64,000 nucleotides of DNA from Azospirillum griseum (GCF_003966125.1 NZ_RXMA01000001.1:457560-521559); one strand, 5' to 3'. Shown: positions 7,627-16,466, counted from the first letter of the stretch. Numbers and translations: made by a program. Notes: generated from the letters alone by a model not told the origin.

Positions 7627-7887
7627 ATGTCGAACCAACACAAACAGGCCATGGACGCGGTTCTGCAAGCCGCCGCGCACGACATCGTCGCCACCCTGCA
7701 AGAGCGGGAGGTCGAGGATCGTCACAGCGAGGAAGGCGATCTTGCCGTTCTCGACGTCGCCATCCTGCACGCCTACCGCGTGTTCATGCGCATTTGCGAG
7801 GAAAACGGGCTGGAGGTGGACGCCGGTTACTTCGCCGATCTCGCCTCCGACCTCGCCGACGAGGTTGCGCAGGACGAGGAAGACTGA
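7627..7887 (+). CDS. Hypothetical acidic helical protein (86 aa)
   Basis: The ATG at 7627 follows a GAGGAC site. The frame is open further upstream but lacks a comparable site. The product is acidic and predicted helical (TLQEREVEDRHSEEGDLAVL near residue 24) with an Asp/Glu-rich C-terminus. I do not recognise the family. The stop is immediately followed by the TTG start of the flavoprotein gene, so the two are very likely co-translated. Confidence 0.6.
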   Translation: MSNQHKQAMDAVLQAAAHDIVATLQEREVEDRHSEEGDLAVLDVAILHAYRVFMRICEENGLEVDAGYFADLASDLADEVAQDEED

Positions 7888-9177
7888 TTGACCGAGGCGT
7901 CACGCCCACCCGTCGCCGCCCCGGATCGCCCGATTCCGACGGATCTTGATCTGGCCATCATCGGCAGCGGCCCCACCGGGCTGATGGCGGCGGAGGTCGC
8001 GGCCAGCGCCGGTTTGCGCGTGGCCGTGTTCGATCAGGCCCCCAGCCCGGCGCGCAAGCTGCTGCTCGCCGGGCGCGGTGGGCTGAACCTGACCCATTCC
8101 GAGCCGCTCGACCGCTTTCTGCCGCGTTACGGCGCGGCGGAACCGCTGTTCCGTCGGCTGCTCGCCGATTTCCCGCCCGACGCCCTGCGCGATTGGGCGG
8201 CGGATTTGGGGGTGGACACCTTCGTCGGCAGCAGCGGGCGGGTCTTCCCCGTCGGCATGAAGGCATCGACCCTGGTGCGAGCGTGGCTGCGGCGGCTCGA
8301 CGGGCTGGGCGTGACCCTGCACCGCCGCCACCGCTGGACCGGCTGGGACGCCGACGGCCGCCTCACACTGAGCAACACCGAGGGCCAGACGCTGGCGCTG
8401 TCGCCGCGCGCCACCCTGCTGGCGCTGGGCGGGGCGAGTTGGCCGCGCACCGGGTCGGACGGGCAATGGACCGGGCGTCTCGCCGAGCTTGGCGTCGCCA
8501 TCGCCCCGCTGCGCCCGTCGAACATGGGGTTCGAGGTGCCGTGGTCCGATCACCTGCGCGCCCGCTTCGCCGGGCAGCCGGTGAAAAGCGTCGGCCTGTC
8601 CGTCGCAGGCCCATCCGCCCCCCACCAGTCCGTTGCCAGGCGACGGATCAAGGGGGAGTTCATCGTCACCGACAGCGGGATCGAGGGCGGGGCCGTCTAC
8701 GCCCTCAGCGCCCCCTTGCGCGACGCCATCGCCGCCGACGGCCACACCCTCCTGACGCTGGATCTGCTGCCCGACCGCACAGAGGCCGAGGTGGCGCAGC
8801 GCCTTCGCCAGCGCGGGGCCGAGTCGCTGGCCACCTTCCTGAAAAAATCCCTGGGCATCTCGGGCGTGCGCGCCGCGCTGCTGCGCGAATTCACCCCGGT
8901 GGCCGACCTGTCCGACCCGGCGGCCCTGGCCCGCAGCCTGAAGGCGCTGCCGATGCCGTTGACCGGCGTCCGCCCCATCGACCGCGCCATCTCCAGCGCG
9001 GGCGGGGTGGCGCTGGACGAGTTGGACGAGCGATTCATGCTGAAACGCCACCCCGGCCTGTTCCTGGCCGGTGAAATGCTGGATTGGGAGGCCCCGACCG
9101 GCGGCTATCTCCTGCAAGGCTGCTTCGCCATGGGCGTGGCCGTGGGCCGGGGGATCGTGGACCGGCTGAACGGCTGA
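7888..9177 (+). CDS. BaiN/HI0933-like NAD(P)/FAD-dependent oxidoreductase
   Basis: The 429-residue flavoprotein has an N-terminal Rossmann motif, LAIIGSGPTGLMAAEVAASA. It also has PARKLLLAGRGGLNLTHSE, a hallmark of the HI0933/YhiN/TIGR03862 group, and a C-terminal AGGVALDELDERFM - GLFLAGEMLDWEAPTGGYLL block that completes the FAD site. The start is TTG directly abutting the previous stop (no spacer), giving MTEASRPP. Physiological substrates of the group are mostly unknown. Its 3' end faces the PBP1A gene 12 bases away. Confidence 0.85.
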   Translation: MTEASRPPVAAPDRPIPTDLDLAIIGSGPTGLMAAEVAASAGLRVAVFDQAPSPARKLLLAGRGGLNLTHSEPLDRFLPRYGAAEPLFRRLLADFPPDALRDWAADLGVDTFVGSSGRVFPVGMKASTLVRAWLRRLDGLGVTLHRRHRWTGWDADGRLTLSNTEGQTLALSPRATLLALGGASWPRTGSDGQWTGRLAELGVAIAPLRPSNMGFEVPWSDHLRARFAGQPVKSVGLSVAGPSAPHQSVARRRIKGEFIVTDSGIEGGAVYALSAPLRDAIAADGHTLLTLDLLPDRTEAEVAQRLRQRGAESLATFLKKSLGISGVRAALLREFTPVADLSDPAALARSLKALPMPLTGVRPIDRAISSAGGVALDELDERFMLKRHPGLFLAGEMLDWEAPTGGYLLQGCFAMGVAVGRGIVDRLNG

Positions 9178-9189
9178 CGCGCGGCTGCG

Positions 9190-11526
9190 TCACCGCTGCG
9201 ACGTTCCGTAATCCGGCTGTCCCTTCGGCGCGCTGCCACCGCCAACCAGACGGCTGATGAGCGAACCGATGCCGCTGTCGCCGCGCGTCGCGGGAGCGGC
9301 TCCGACCGGAGCAAGGCCGGGTTGCCCCGCCGGAACGGCTCCAGGCATCCCACCACCCGCCGCCGCCACCGGCGTGGTCCAGGCGGGGGCACCGTCCAAT
9401 CCGGGCAGCGGGCGCGGCGGCTTGCCCGCGTGGGCGTCCATCATGAAGCCTTGCCACAGCTTGGCGGGCAGCGTACCGCCGGTGACGCGCTTCATCGCCT
9501 CGTTGTTGTCGTTGCCCAGCCACACCCCGGCGACCAGATCAGCGGTGAAACCGACGAACCACGCGTCGCGGTATTCCTGCGTCGTGCCCGATTTCGCCGC
9601 CGCCGGACGGTCGAGCTTGGCGCTTTTGCCGGTGCCGAACTCGATCACCCCCGCCATCATCCGCGCCAACTGCACGGCCAGCGCCGGATCGACCACGGCG
9701 GCGGAGCCACCGCCCTGGCGGCGGTACAGCACGGTCCCGTCGCGGTCGCGGATTTCGGTGATGGCGTAGGCCCAGACCGGCGCGCCCCGGTTGGCGATGC
9801 CCGCGTAGGCGCGGACGAGGTCGAGCAACGTCACCTCGCTGGTTCCCAGCGCCAGCGACAAATCCTTGATCATCGGCGTGCCGATGCCCAGCGCGGCGGC
9901 GAGGTGACGCACCCGCTCCGTCCCCACCTTTTCGATCAGGCGCACCGTGGCGGTGTTGGAGGAGTGGGCGAGTGCGGTGGCCAGCGTGATCGGCCCCCGG
10001 AATTTGCCGTCGTAATTGCCCGGACTCCAGGTGCCGATCTGGATCGGCGCATCCTCGATCAGCGTGTCGGGCGTCCACCCGGCCTCCAGCCCGGCCAGAT
10101 AGACAAAAGGTTTGAAGGCCGATCCCGGTTGCCGCTGGGCCTGGATGGCGCGGTTGAACTCGCTGCTGTCGTAATCGCGGCCACCGACCAGCGCCCGCAC
10201 CGCGCCGTCGGGCGACATGGCGACCAGGGCACCCTGGCGCACGTTCGCGCTGGGGCCAGCGGTGGCCAGCAGCGTTTCCAGCCGTTGTTCGGCGGCGCGC
10301 TGCATCTTCAAATCCAGCGTGGTCCGCACGATGACGTCGCCATGGCCGGACCCGACGAAACCCGACACCAGATCCGTCACCCAATCGGCGAAGTAGCGGC
10401 CATCGCCGCCCGGCTTGCGGCGCGGAACCGGCGGGGTGTTGCGGGCGTTTTCCGCCGCCTGCGGGGTGATGAATCCGGCGTCGGCCATCGCCGCCAGCAC
10501 GATGCGGGCGCGTTCGGCCGATTCGTCGGGGTTGGTGGTGGGGGCGTAGCGCGAGGGCGCTTTCAACAGCGCCGCCAGCACGGCGGATTCGCGCATGTCC
10601 ACCTGGGTGGCCGGTTTGCCGAAATAGGTGCGCGCCGCCGCGTCCACCCCGAAGGTTCCCGCCCCCAGATAGACGCGGTTGAGGTAAGCGGTGAGGATTT
10701 GATCCTTGGTGAAGCGGCGCTCCAGCCACAGGGCGAGCATCGCCTCCTGAATCTTGCGCTTCAGCGATTTTTCCGCCGTCAGGAACAGGTTCTTCGCCAA
10801 CTGCTGGGTGATGGTGGAACCGCCCTGTGTGGCCCGCCCCGACCGCCAATTGACGTACACCGCGCGCGCCAAGCCAATCGGATCGATGCCGAAATGGGAG
10901 TAGAAGCGCCGATCCTCAATCGCCAGCACCGCTTGGATCAGATGCGGCGGCAGATCCTTGACGCTCAAGGTCGTGCCGTGCAGATCGCCGAAGCGGGCGA
11001 ACTCGGTCCCGTCGGCGGCCAGCACGGTGACGGAGGCGCGGCGTTCGAACTGCGCCACTTTGGAAATGTCCGGCAGGTCGAGCGCGAAATAGGCCAGCAC
11101 CGCGCCCAACCCCACCCCGCACCAGATGGCGACCACCAACCCCCAATGAATCAGCGTGCCCAGCCGCAAGCCCCAACGCATCCCGCGCCCCGACCCGCCA
11201 CCACCCCCAGCGGAACGCCCGCTGGATGGAACCGGTTTGGGCGCGGCCTGCGGGGCCTTGGCGGCAGGTTTGGGCGGCGGAGACAAGGAAGGCGGTGCGG
11301 GAGGCGGCTTGGCGGCCTTGGCCTTGCCGAAGATCGGGAGTTTGCCCAGGGCAAAGCGCGATCCCTTGGCGGGGGCGGGTCGTTTCGCGGGCGTGGCTTT
11401 TGCCGCCTTGCCCAGATGGCCCGGTCGCGGTCCGGCGAAAAGCTGATCCGGTCGGTCGGCGCTCACGGCGTGGCCCCATTTCCACCCAAGGACAATCCGC
11501 GCGGCGACAGGCCGCACCCCCGCCAT
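9190..11526 (-). CDS. Bifunctional penicillin-binding protein, PBP1A family
   Basis: The protein has 778 residues from the ATG. A GTG 20 codons in (11466, giving MSADRPDQLF) is an alternative start. An N-terminal cytosolic Pro/Ala/Lys-rich stretch of about 115 residues precedes one membrane span (IHWGLVVAIWCGVGLGAVLA). The glycosyltransferase domain follows with AIEDRRFYSHFGID and GGSTITQQLAKN. The transpeptidase domain carries SAFK (nucleophile Ser), SSN and KSGT. It polymerises and cross-links peptidoglycan in the periplasm. The C-terminal 80 residues are Pro/Gly/Ala-rich and probably disordered. The gene is monocistronic, flanked by a convergent flavoprotein and by the psp locus. Confidence 0.93.
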   Translation of the reverse strand: MAGVRPVAARIVLGWKWGHAVSADRPDQLFAGPRPGHLGKAAKATPAKRPAPAKGSRFALGKLPIFGKAKAAKPPPAPPSLSPPPKPAAKAPQAAPKPVPSSGRSAGGGGGSGRGMRWGLRLGTLIHWGLVVAIWCGVGLGAVLAYFALDLPDISKVAQFERRASVTVLAADGTEFARFGDLHGTTLSVKDLPPHLIQAVLAIEDRRFYSHFGIDPIGLARAVYVNWRSGRATQGGSTITQQLAKNLFLTAEKSLKRKIQEAMLALWLERRFTKDQILTAYLNRVYLGAGTFGVDAAARTYFGKPATQVDMRESAVLAALLKAPSRYAPTTNPDESAERARIVLAAMADAGFITPQAAENARNTPPVPRRKPGGDGRYFADWVTDLVSGFVGSGHGDVIVRTTLDLKMQRAAEQRLETLLATAGPSANVRQGALVAMSPDGAVRALVGGRDYDSSEFNRAIQAQRQPGSAFKPFVYLAGLEAGWTPDTLIEDAPIQIGTWSPGNYDGKFRGPITLATALAHSSNTATVRLIEKVGTERVRHLAAALGIGTPMIKDLSLALGTSEVTLLDLVRAYAGIANRGAPVWAYAITEIRDRDGTVLYRRQGGGSAAVVDPALAVQLARMMAGVIEFGTGKSAKLDRPAAAKSGTTQEYRDAWFVGFTADLVAGVWLGNDNNEAMKRVTGGTLPAKLWQGFMMDAHAGKPPRPLPGLDGAPAWTTPVAAAGGGMPGAVPAGQPGLAPVGAAPATRGDSGIGSLISRLVGGGSAPKGQPDYGTSQR

Positions 11527-11639
11527 ATAGCCCCGCCTTGCGGCAGCGCAAAGCGCCGTCAGCGCTGCCCCATCATTTGCCCGCCAACCGTGGCGAAAGA
11601 ATGACTCTCCGCGCGCCTTTCCCCATCAGGCCCCACCCA

Positions 11640-12659
11640 TCATCCCCCACCAATCAAACCATGCTTTTTCAGCATCCCGCGCAGCTGGTGATAGCCCAGC
11701 CCCAGCGCCTGCGCGGTCTGGCGCTGGTTGAAGCGGTGACGGTCCAGGGCGGCGCGCAACCGGTCCGCCTCATACGCCCGCAACTCCTCCAGGAAACCGC
11801 CGGGGGGAACGGACAGGTCGGCGGGCGGTTCCGCCACCTCCGCAGTCAATTCCGGTTCCGAAACAACCACTGACGCCATTGGGCGCGGACGCCAGGGCGA
11901 GGCGAAGGGGTCGAGCACGATTGTGGCGACCGGCGCGTCGGGATCGCTGGCGGCGACGGAGCGCTCCACCGCGTTGCGCAGCTCACGGACGTTGCCCGGC
12001 CAGTCGTGGCCGCGCAGGGCGTCGAGCGCGGCGTCGGTGAAGCCGGGAAACAGCGGCCGCCCCAGTTCCCGCGCCATGGCGACGGCGAAATGGGTGGCCA
12101 GCAGGGCGACATCCTCGGGCCGGGCACGCAGCGGCGGCAGAGTCACCACATCGAAGGCCAATCGGTCGAGCAGATCGGCGCGGAACCGACCGGCGGCGGC
12201 CAGCGCCGGAAGATCGCCGTTGGTGGCCCCCACCACCCGCACATCCACCGTCGCCGTGCGCCCCCCCACCCGCTCGATCTCGCCATACTCCACGGCGCGC
12301 AGCAGCTTTTCCTGCACGGCGGGCGAGGCGGTGGCGATTTCGTCCAGGAACAGCGTGCCGCCGTCGGCCTGCTCGATCCGCCCGATCTGGCGGCGCGTCG
12401 CCCCGGTGAAGGCCCCGGCCTCGTGCCCGAACAGTTCGGAATCGAGCAGGCTTTCCGGCAGGGCCGCGCAATTGACCTTCACAAAGGGCCGATCCCACCG
12501 CCGCGACAGGTAATGCAGACGGGCGGCGATCAATTCCTTGCCGGTCCCGCGCTCCCCGATCACCAGCACCGGGCGTTCCAGCGGGGCCACCCGCGACACA
12601 TGGGCCAACGCGGCGTGAAAGGCCGGGGATTCCCCCAGCAAGGGCGGCGGCGTGGTCAT
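11640..12659 (-). CDS. pspF: Sigma-54 activator PspF
   Basis: This 339-residue enhancer-binding protein has no receiver domain, as expected for PspF. The AAA+ domain starts almost at the N-terminus with Walker A GERGTGKE, the sigma-54 contact loop GAFTGA, and Walker B GTLFLDEIA. A Fis-type helix-turn-helix (FNQRQTAQALGLGYHQLRG) ends the protein. PspF drives the psp genes and is held inactive by PspA. Here it is divergent from a perfect -24/-12 promoter, the classical layout. No strong ribosome site is seen before its ATG, consistent with low basal expression. Downstream lies PBP1A after 113 bases. Confidence 0.93.
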   Translation of the reverse strand: MTTPPPLLGESPAFHAALAHVSRVAPLERPVLVIGERGTGKELIAARLHYLSRRWDRPFVKVNCAALPESLLDSELFGHEAGAFTGATRRQIGRIEQADGGTLFLDEIATASPAVQEKLLRAVEYGEIERVGGRTATVDVRVVGATNGDLPALAAAGRFRADLLDRLAFDVVTLPPLRARPEDVALLATHFAVAMARELGRPLFPGFTDAALDALRGHDWPGNVRELRNAVERSVAASDPDAPVATIVLDPFASPWRPRPMASVVVSEPELTAEVAEPPADLSVPPGGFLEELRAYEADRLRAALDRHRFNQRQTAQALGLGYHQLRGMLKKHGLIGGG

Positions 12660-12793
12660 TATCGCGATTTTGGCTTCATAATCGTGTTTTCAGCGATTGT
12701 ATCGCCGTTTTGACCACACGGCAACCGACCCCATTGACCCCCACCACCGCGCAAAGCCCCTGTTTTCCAGGCTTTGCCGCCCATCCCGCCACT

Positions 12794-12809
12794 TGGCACG
12801 CCGGTTGCA
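12794..12809 (+). promoter_or_regulatory. Sigma-54 promoter of the psp operon
   Basis: TGGCAC (12794-12799) and TTGCA (12805-12809) with a five-base spacer match the -24/-12 consensus exactly. Transcription should begin near 12820, shortly before the 47-codon gene at 12838. The 130 bases upstream, which include two GCGATT-containing repeats, are the likely place for PspF binding. Confidence 0.92.
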
Positions 12810-12837
12810 AAAGAGAGGGCCAGGAAGGAGATCACCC

Positions 12838-12981
12838 ATGACCGACTTCACCGATGTTCGCCGCCGCTACAGCGACCTTGCTCCGCTGGCCCACCGCGCC
12901 CGCCTGTATCTGGCCACCCGCCCCGCCGAAAGCTGGCTGTTCTTCTTCGTCGGCATCGTGCTGGGCGCGGTTCTCGGCTGA
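12838..12981 (+). CDS. 47-aa single-span membrane protein, first gene of the psp operon
   Basis: A short cytosolic N-terminus (MTDFTDVRRRYSDL) is followed by one hydrophobic segment (WLFFFVGIVLGAVLG) ending at the C-terminus. AAGGAG sits seven bases before the ATG. It is the first gene behind the sigma-54 promoter and 56 bases ahead of pspA, so it is certainly part of the phage-shock response. It does not resemble PspB, PspC, PspD or PspG that I can recognise. A role in membrane recruitment of PspA or PspF control is a guess. Confidence 0.75.
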   Translation: MTDFTDVRRRYSDLAPLAHRARLYLATRPAESWLFFFVGIVLGAVLG

Positions 12982-12989
12982 TCCACTGA

Positions 12990-13028
12990 CACGCCCCACA
13001 GGCACGCCCCACAGGCACGCCCCACAGG
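12990..13028. repeat. Three tandem 13-bp repeats ahead of pspA
   Basis: The unit CACGCCCCACAGG occurs three times without mismatch, and the last copy provides the AGG of the pspA ribosome site. Copy number could vary by slippage and would change the distance between the small gene and pspA. Confidence 0.9.
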
Positions 13029-13037
13029 AATCCGATC

Positions 13038-13709
13038 ATGAGCATTTTTTCGCGCCTGACCGACATCGTCCAATCCAACCTGAACGCCCTGCTGGACCGG
13101 GCGGAGGAGCCGGAGAAGCTGATCCGCCTCATCATCCAGGAGATGGAAGACACGCTGGTCGAGGTCCGCTCCTCCACCGTCAAGATCATCGCGGAAAAGA
13201 AGGAGATCGAACGCCGCGTCGCCGATCTGCACCGCGAGCGCGACGAGTGGGACCGCAAGGCCGAACTGGCCCTGACCCGCGACCGCGAGGATCTGGCCAA
13301 GGGCTGCCTGCTCGCCAAATCCAAGATCGCCGAGGAGGCCGACACCCTGACCGAGCAGCTCATCCACGTTGAAGCCGCGCTGTCCAAGGCCAACGACGAC
13401 ATCGGGCGGCTTCAGGCCAAGCTGACCGACGCCAAGAACCGGGAAAAGGCGCTGACCGCCCGCGCCCAGACCGCCGCCAACCGGGTGAAGCTGCGCAGCA
13501 GCCTGCACGACGAGCGCATCACCGACGCGCTGTCGCGCTTCGAACAGGTCGAACGCAACCTGGACGAGATGGAAGGCCGCGTCGAATCCTATGATCTGGG
13601 CCGCAGCAAGAGCCTGGTCGAGGAAATGGCCGAACTGGAGGCCACCCACAAGGTGGAAGGCGAACTGGCCGCGCTGAAGGCCCGCATCGCCGCCCGCCGG
13701 TCGTCCTGA
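13038..13709 (+). CDS. pspA: Phage shock protein A
   Basis: The 223-residue product is almost entirely coiled-coil. It starts with the amphipathic membrane-binding helix (MSIFSRLTDIVQSNLNALLD), and the conserved EEPEKLIRLIIQEMEDTLVEVR block follows. PspA oligomerises on stressed inner membrane and also inhibits PspF. Length matches the E. coli protein of 222 residues. It is the second gene of the sigma-54-driven operon, followed by pspB after 35 bases. Confidence 0.95.
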   Translation: MSIFSRLTDIVQSNLNALLDRAEEPEKLIRLIIQEMEDTLVEVRSSTVKIIAEKKEIERRVADLHRERDEWDRKAELALTRDREDLAKGCLLAKSKIAEEADTLTEQLIHVEAALSKANDDIGRLQAKLTDAKNREKALTARAQTAANRVKLRSSLHDERITDALSRFEQVERNLDEMEGRVESYDLGRSKSLVEEMAELEATHKVEGELAALKARIAARRSS

Positions 13710-13744
13710 CCCACACCCGTCACCGCTGGAAAGGTCCATCAACC

Positions 13745-13972
13745 ATGGGGTTCTTCGCGTTTGTCATCGGCGTTCTGTTCATGGTGGTGGTGGCACCGGT
13801 CTGGATCGTCTTCCACTACATCACGCAATGGCGCGCCCAGCGCGGCTTGAGCGCGCAGGACGAGCAGTTGCTCGCCGAATTGTGGGAGATCGCCAACCGG
13901 CTGGAAGGCCGCATCCACGCGCTGGAACGGGTGCTGGACAGCGAAGCGCCCCAGTGGCGGAACAAGATCTGA
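13745..13972 (+). CDS. pspB: Phage shock protein B
   Basis: This 75-residue protein has one N-terminal membrane span (FFAFVIGVLFMVVVAPVWIVF) and a soluble helical tail with LLAELWEIANRLEGRI, the usual PspB pattern. With PspC it senses envelope stress and relieves PspA inhibition of PspF. GGAAAGG precedes the start. It is followed after 18 bases by pspC. Confidence 0.9.
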   Translation: MGFFAFVIGVLFMVVVAPVWIVFHYITQWRAQRGLSAQDEQLLAELWEIANRLEGRIHALERVLDSEAPQWRNKI

Positions 13973-13990
13973 CCGGAAAGGCTCCTCATC

Positions 13991-14401
13991 ATGGATCGCC
14001 CGTCCTCCCACACGCCCTATGAGTCCCCCAACCCGCACCGTCTTTACCGCAACCCGCAACAGGGTGTGTTGGGCGGGGTGTGCGCCGGGATCGCCGAGTA
14101 TTTCGGGGTCAAGCCGCTCGCCGTCCGTTTGGCGGTGGGGGTTGGTCTGTGCTTCTTCGCCTTTCCGCTGGTGATCGGCTATGGCATCGCCCTGCTGGCC
14201 CTGCCGGTGCGCCCGCCCCAGCTCTACCGCAACCCGGAAGAGGAAGTCTTCTGGCGCACCGTGTCCACCAAGCCCGACCGCAGTCTGGCCGGTCTGACCC
14301 AGCGCTTCCGCGATTTTGAAAAGCGCATCGCCGGGTGCGAGGCCTTCGTCGCCTCCAAAGAGTTCGAGCTGAACCGCGCGATCCGCGATCTGGATCGCTG
14401 A
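13991..14401 (+). CDS. pspC: Phage shock protein C
   Basis: The 136-residue product has the PspC domain at residues 12-75: LYRNPQQGVLGGVCAGIAEY, followed by a hydrophobic span (GVGLCFFAFPLVIGYGIALL). The C-terminal 50 residues are helical and probably cytosolic or coiled. A second, weaker LYRNPEEEVFW repeat of the opening motif follows the membrane span. It lies in the psp operon after pspB, with its own GGAAAGG site. An alpha/beta hydrolase gene follows 36 bases later and may be co-transcribed. Confidence 0.9.
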   Translation: MDRPSSHTPYESPNPHRLYRNPQQGVLGGVCAGIAEYFGVKPLAVRLAVGVGLCFFAFPLVIGYGIALLALPVRPPQLYRNPEEEVFWRTVSTKPDRSLAGLTQRFRDFEKRIAGCEAFVASKEFELNRAIRDLDR

Positions 14402-14437
14402 CCCCCCTCCCCCCTTTTACCCCGGAGCACACCCAAA

Positions 14438-15511
14438 ATGGGACGGCACACCGCCCCCTTATGGCCGACGCTTGCCCTGATCGCCGCCCTGCCGGTCGGC
14501 GCGGCCAGCGCCGCCGCCGCACCCGACACAGCCCCGGCGGTCGGATTCCGCACCATGACCATCGCCGAGAGCGCACAAGGCCGCGCGCTGGAGGTCGCCC
14601 TCTGGTACCCGACCGACGACCACGCGCGTGACACCACGCTGATCGCCGACAACCGCGCCTTTGTCGGAACCGCTCTGCGGGTGGACGCGCCGCCGCAGCC
14701 GGGGCGGCACCCGCTGGTCGTGCTGTCCCACGGTTATGGCGGCAACTGGACGAACGAGCAGTGGCTTGCCGCCGATTTGGCCGCGCAGGGCTACATCGTC
14801 GCCGCCCCCAACCACCCCGGCACCACCACCCGTGATCTGGCCGCGCCGGACCAGGTGCGCCTGTGGGAGCGTCCGCGCGACGTCAGCCGGGTGATCGACG
14901 CGGTGAACGCCGATTCCCGGATCGCCCCCACCCTGGTCGCCCAACAGGCGGCGGTGATCGGCCATTCGCTGGGCGGCTGGACCGCCGTGGCGTTGGCCGG
15001 TGGGCGGTTCGACCCGGCGCGCTTCGCCCAATCCTGCCAAGCCCATCCGGCGATGGCGGCTTGTGGGCCAGAGATCGGGGCCGACCGGCGCGACGCCGCA
15101 ACCATGACCGCCCTGGCCCAACCGCTGGGCGACGCGCGGGTGCGGGCGGTGGTGACGCTGGATTTGGGGCTGACCCAGGGCTTCGATCCGGCCAGCCTCG
15201 CCGCCGTCCGTGTTCCAGCGCTGGTGATCGCCGCCGGGCCGGGCAACCCGAAAATGCCGGTGGATCTTGAATCGCGAACCCTGGCCGACCGGCTTCCCGC
15301 CGCGACCACGCGCTACGTCGCCATCGACGACGCCAGCCATTTCAGTTTTCTGCGGGTCTGCAAGGCCGACGCCATCCCGCTGTTGGAGGCCGACCGGCCG
15401 GGGGATGGCGTCGTGTGCCGCGATGGAAACGGGCGGGACCGCGCGGCGATCCATCGGCAGGTCGCCGATCAGGTGTCGCGCTTTCTGAAAGACACGATGC
15501 CGTCGCTGTAA
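14438..15511 (+). CDS. Exported alpha/beta hydrolase, dienelactone-hydrolase / PAF-acetylhydrolase-like
   Basis: The protein has 357 residues with an N-terminal signal peptide (LALIAALPVGAASAAAA). The fold markers are HPLVVLSHGYGGNW (oxyanion loop), the nucleophile elbow GHSLGG near residue 183, and an acid/His region ending in DDASHFSFL near residue 305. The layout matches periplasmic hydrolases annotated as PAF-acetylhydrolase-like. Its position directly after pspC suggests the psp transcript may extend into it and that it acts on envelope lipids under stress. That link is inference. Confidence 0.75.
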   Translation: MGRHTAPLWPTLALIAALPVGAASAAAAPDTAPAVGFRTMTIAESAQGRALEVALWYPTDDHARDTTLIADNRAFVGTALRVDAPPQPGRHPLVVLSHGYGGNWTNEQWLAADLAAQGYIVAAPNHPGTTTRDLAAPDQVRLWERPRDVSRVIDAVNADSRIAPTLVAQQAAVIGHSLGGWTAVALAGGRFDPARFAQSCQAHPAMAACGPEIGADRRDAATMTALAQPLGDARVRAVVTLDLGLTQGFDPASLAAVRVPALVIAAGPGNPKMPVDLESRTLADRLPAATTRYVAIDDASHFSFLRVCKADAIPLLEADRPGDGVVCRDGNGRDRAAIHRQVADQVSRFLKDTMPSL

Positions 15512-15573
15512 GGCGGCTCGGCACCGATCACCGCAAGACGGAGTAAGCCGCGTTCAGCGTGCAGGCGGTGGGG

Positions 15574-15696
15574 TCAGCGGCGCGACCGGCGACGGTCGCG
15601 GCTGCGGATCGGAACCGGCTTGGGCGTCGGCAGCGTCGCGATCACCCCGGCCAACACCGCAGCCATCGCACCACCGAGCAGAATGACGTCCATCAT
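15574..15696 (-). CDS. 40-aa membrane protein with basic tail
   Basis: The frame is read from ATG 15696 (MMDVILLGGAMAAVLAGVIA) to TGA 15574. GGAGG lies six bases upstream, a strong site for so short a frame. One hydrophobic segment is followed by Pro-rich linker residues and a strongly basic end (RSRDRRRSRR), so the tail should stay in the cytosol. I do not recognise it. No clear operon partner exists: the hydrolase converges on it from one side and about 250 bases without a gene lie on the other. Confidence 0.5.
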   Translation of the reverse strand: MMDVILLGGAMAAVLAGVIATLPTPKPVPIRSRDRRRSRR

Positions 15697-15941
15697 TGGC
15701 CCCTCCACGATCAAACCTGCCTACCGTGCTATGGTGCGACAGTTTGATTGCAACATGGTAGCGAAAAGAGCGTCCGACAACCGCTCCACCCCATCGGGAT
15801 CAACCCGGATACGCGGAAAAAACCGGCCCGGCCAACCGGATGAGGCGTTTCCATGACACACCCGGCGGGCGGACACGGTCCTTGATCCATGTCAGATGTG
15901 TCAAAGTCGGGCGGCGGCCTCCCCATTCATCGGGGGGGTGC

Positions 15942-16454
15942 TCACTTGCCCTGCTGCTCGATCTCCATCACCGCAAAGCCCTTTTGTTCGGGATAGCGGG
16001 ATGTGGCCTTTTCACGGGCCTTTTTCTCGTCCTGCGCCCACACCAGGAATCGCCGCCCACGCTTCCAACTGTCCAGAGCGATGGGTTCCAGATTGCTGTT
16101 CACCCGGCTGGCATACTCAATGTTGACGATTCGCAGGATCCAGGTGCTGTCGGCGTCGGTGCGGCGGTCGTCCAGCACGTAAATCCGATTGCTGGCACCG
16201 CCCGTTGAGCGCAAACGCTGCTCCAACTCCTCGCACCCCAGTTCGGCCATCGCCTTGCGGCGGCGGGCGTCACGCAGGTCGCGGGCCTGCCCCAGCGTGG
16301 TGCGGGCCAGCTTCTTGATGCGGTCAACCTGGGTCTGTTTGCGGTTGACCGCGTTGGCGATCCGCTCCTCGGTGTTCTTCAAACGGCGCAGGGCCAGCAG
16401 CAGCGCCACCACCAGAGAGGCCAGACCGATCAATCCGGCGAAAACGAAAGCCAT
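15942..16454 (-). CDS. Membrane-anchored coiled-coil protein, second gene of pair A
   Basis: This 170-residue protein has an N-terminal membrane span (FAGLIGLASLVVALLLAL), a charged helical region rich in Arg/Lys/Glu to about residue 85, and a compact C-terminal domain. The domain ends in FLVWAQDEKKAREKATSRYP and then GFAV. The same ending recurs in the upstream gene and in the gene pair at 28.3-29.4 kb. No known domain name comes to mind. It lies 12 bases downstream of the first gene of the pair and is surely co-transcribed with it. Confidence 0.7.
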   Translation of the reverse strand: MAFVFAGLIGLASLVVALLLALRRLKNTEERIANAVNRKQTQVDRIKKLARTTLGQARDLRDARRRKAMAELGCEELEQRLRSTGGASNRIYVLDDRRTDADSTWILRIVNIEYASRVNSNLEPIALDSWKRGRRFLVWAQDEKKAREKATSRYPEQKGFAVMEIEQQGK

Positions 16455-16466
16455 GATGCGCTGTCC

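Noticed and set aside
12990..13028. Start of a CRISPR array or an attachment site
   Set aside because: The three 13-bp units are directly adjacent without spacers and form part of the pspA leader.
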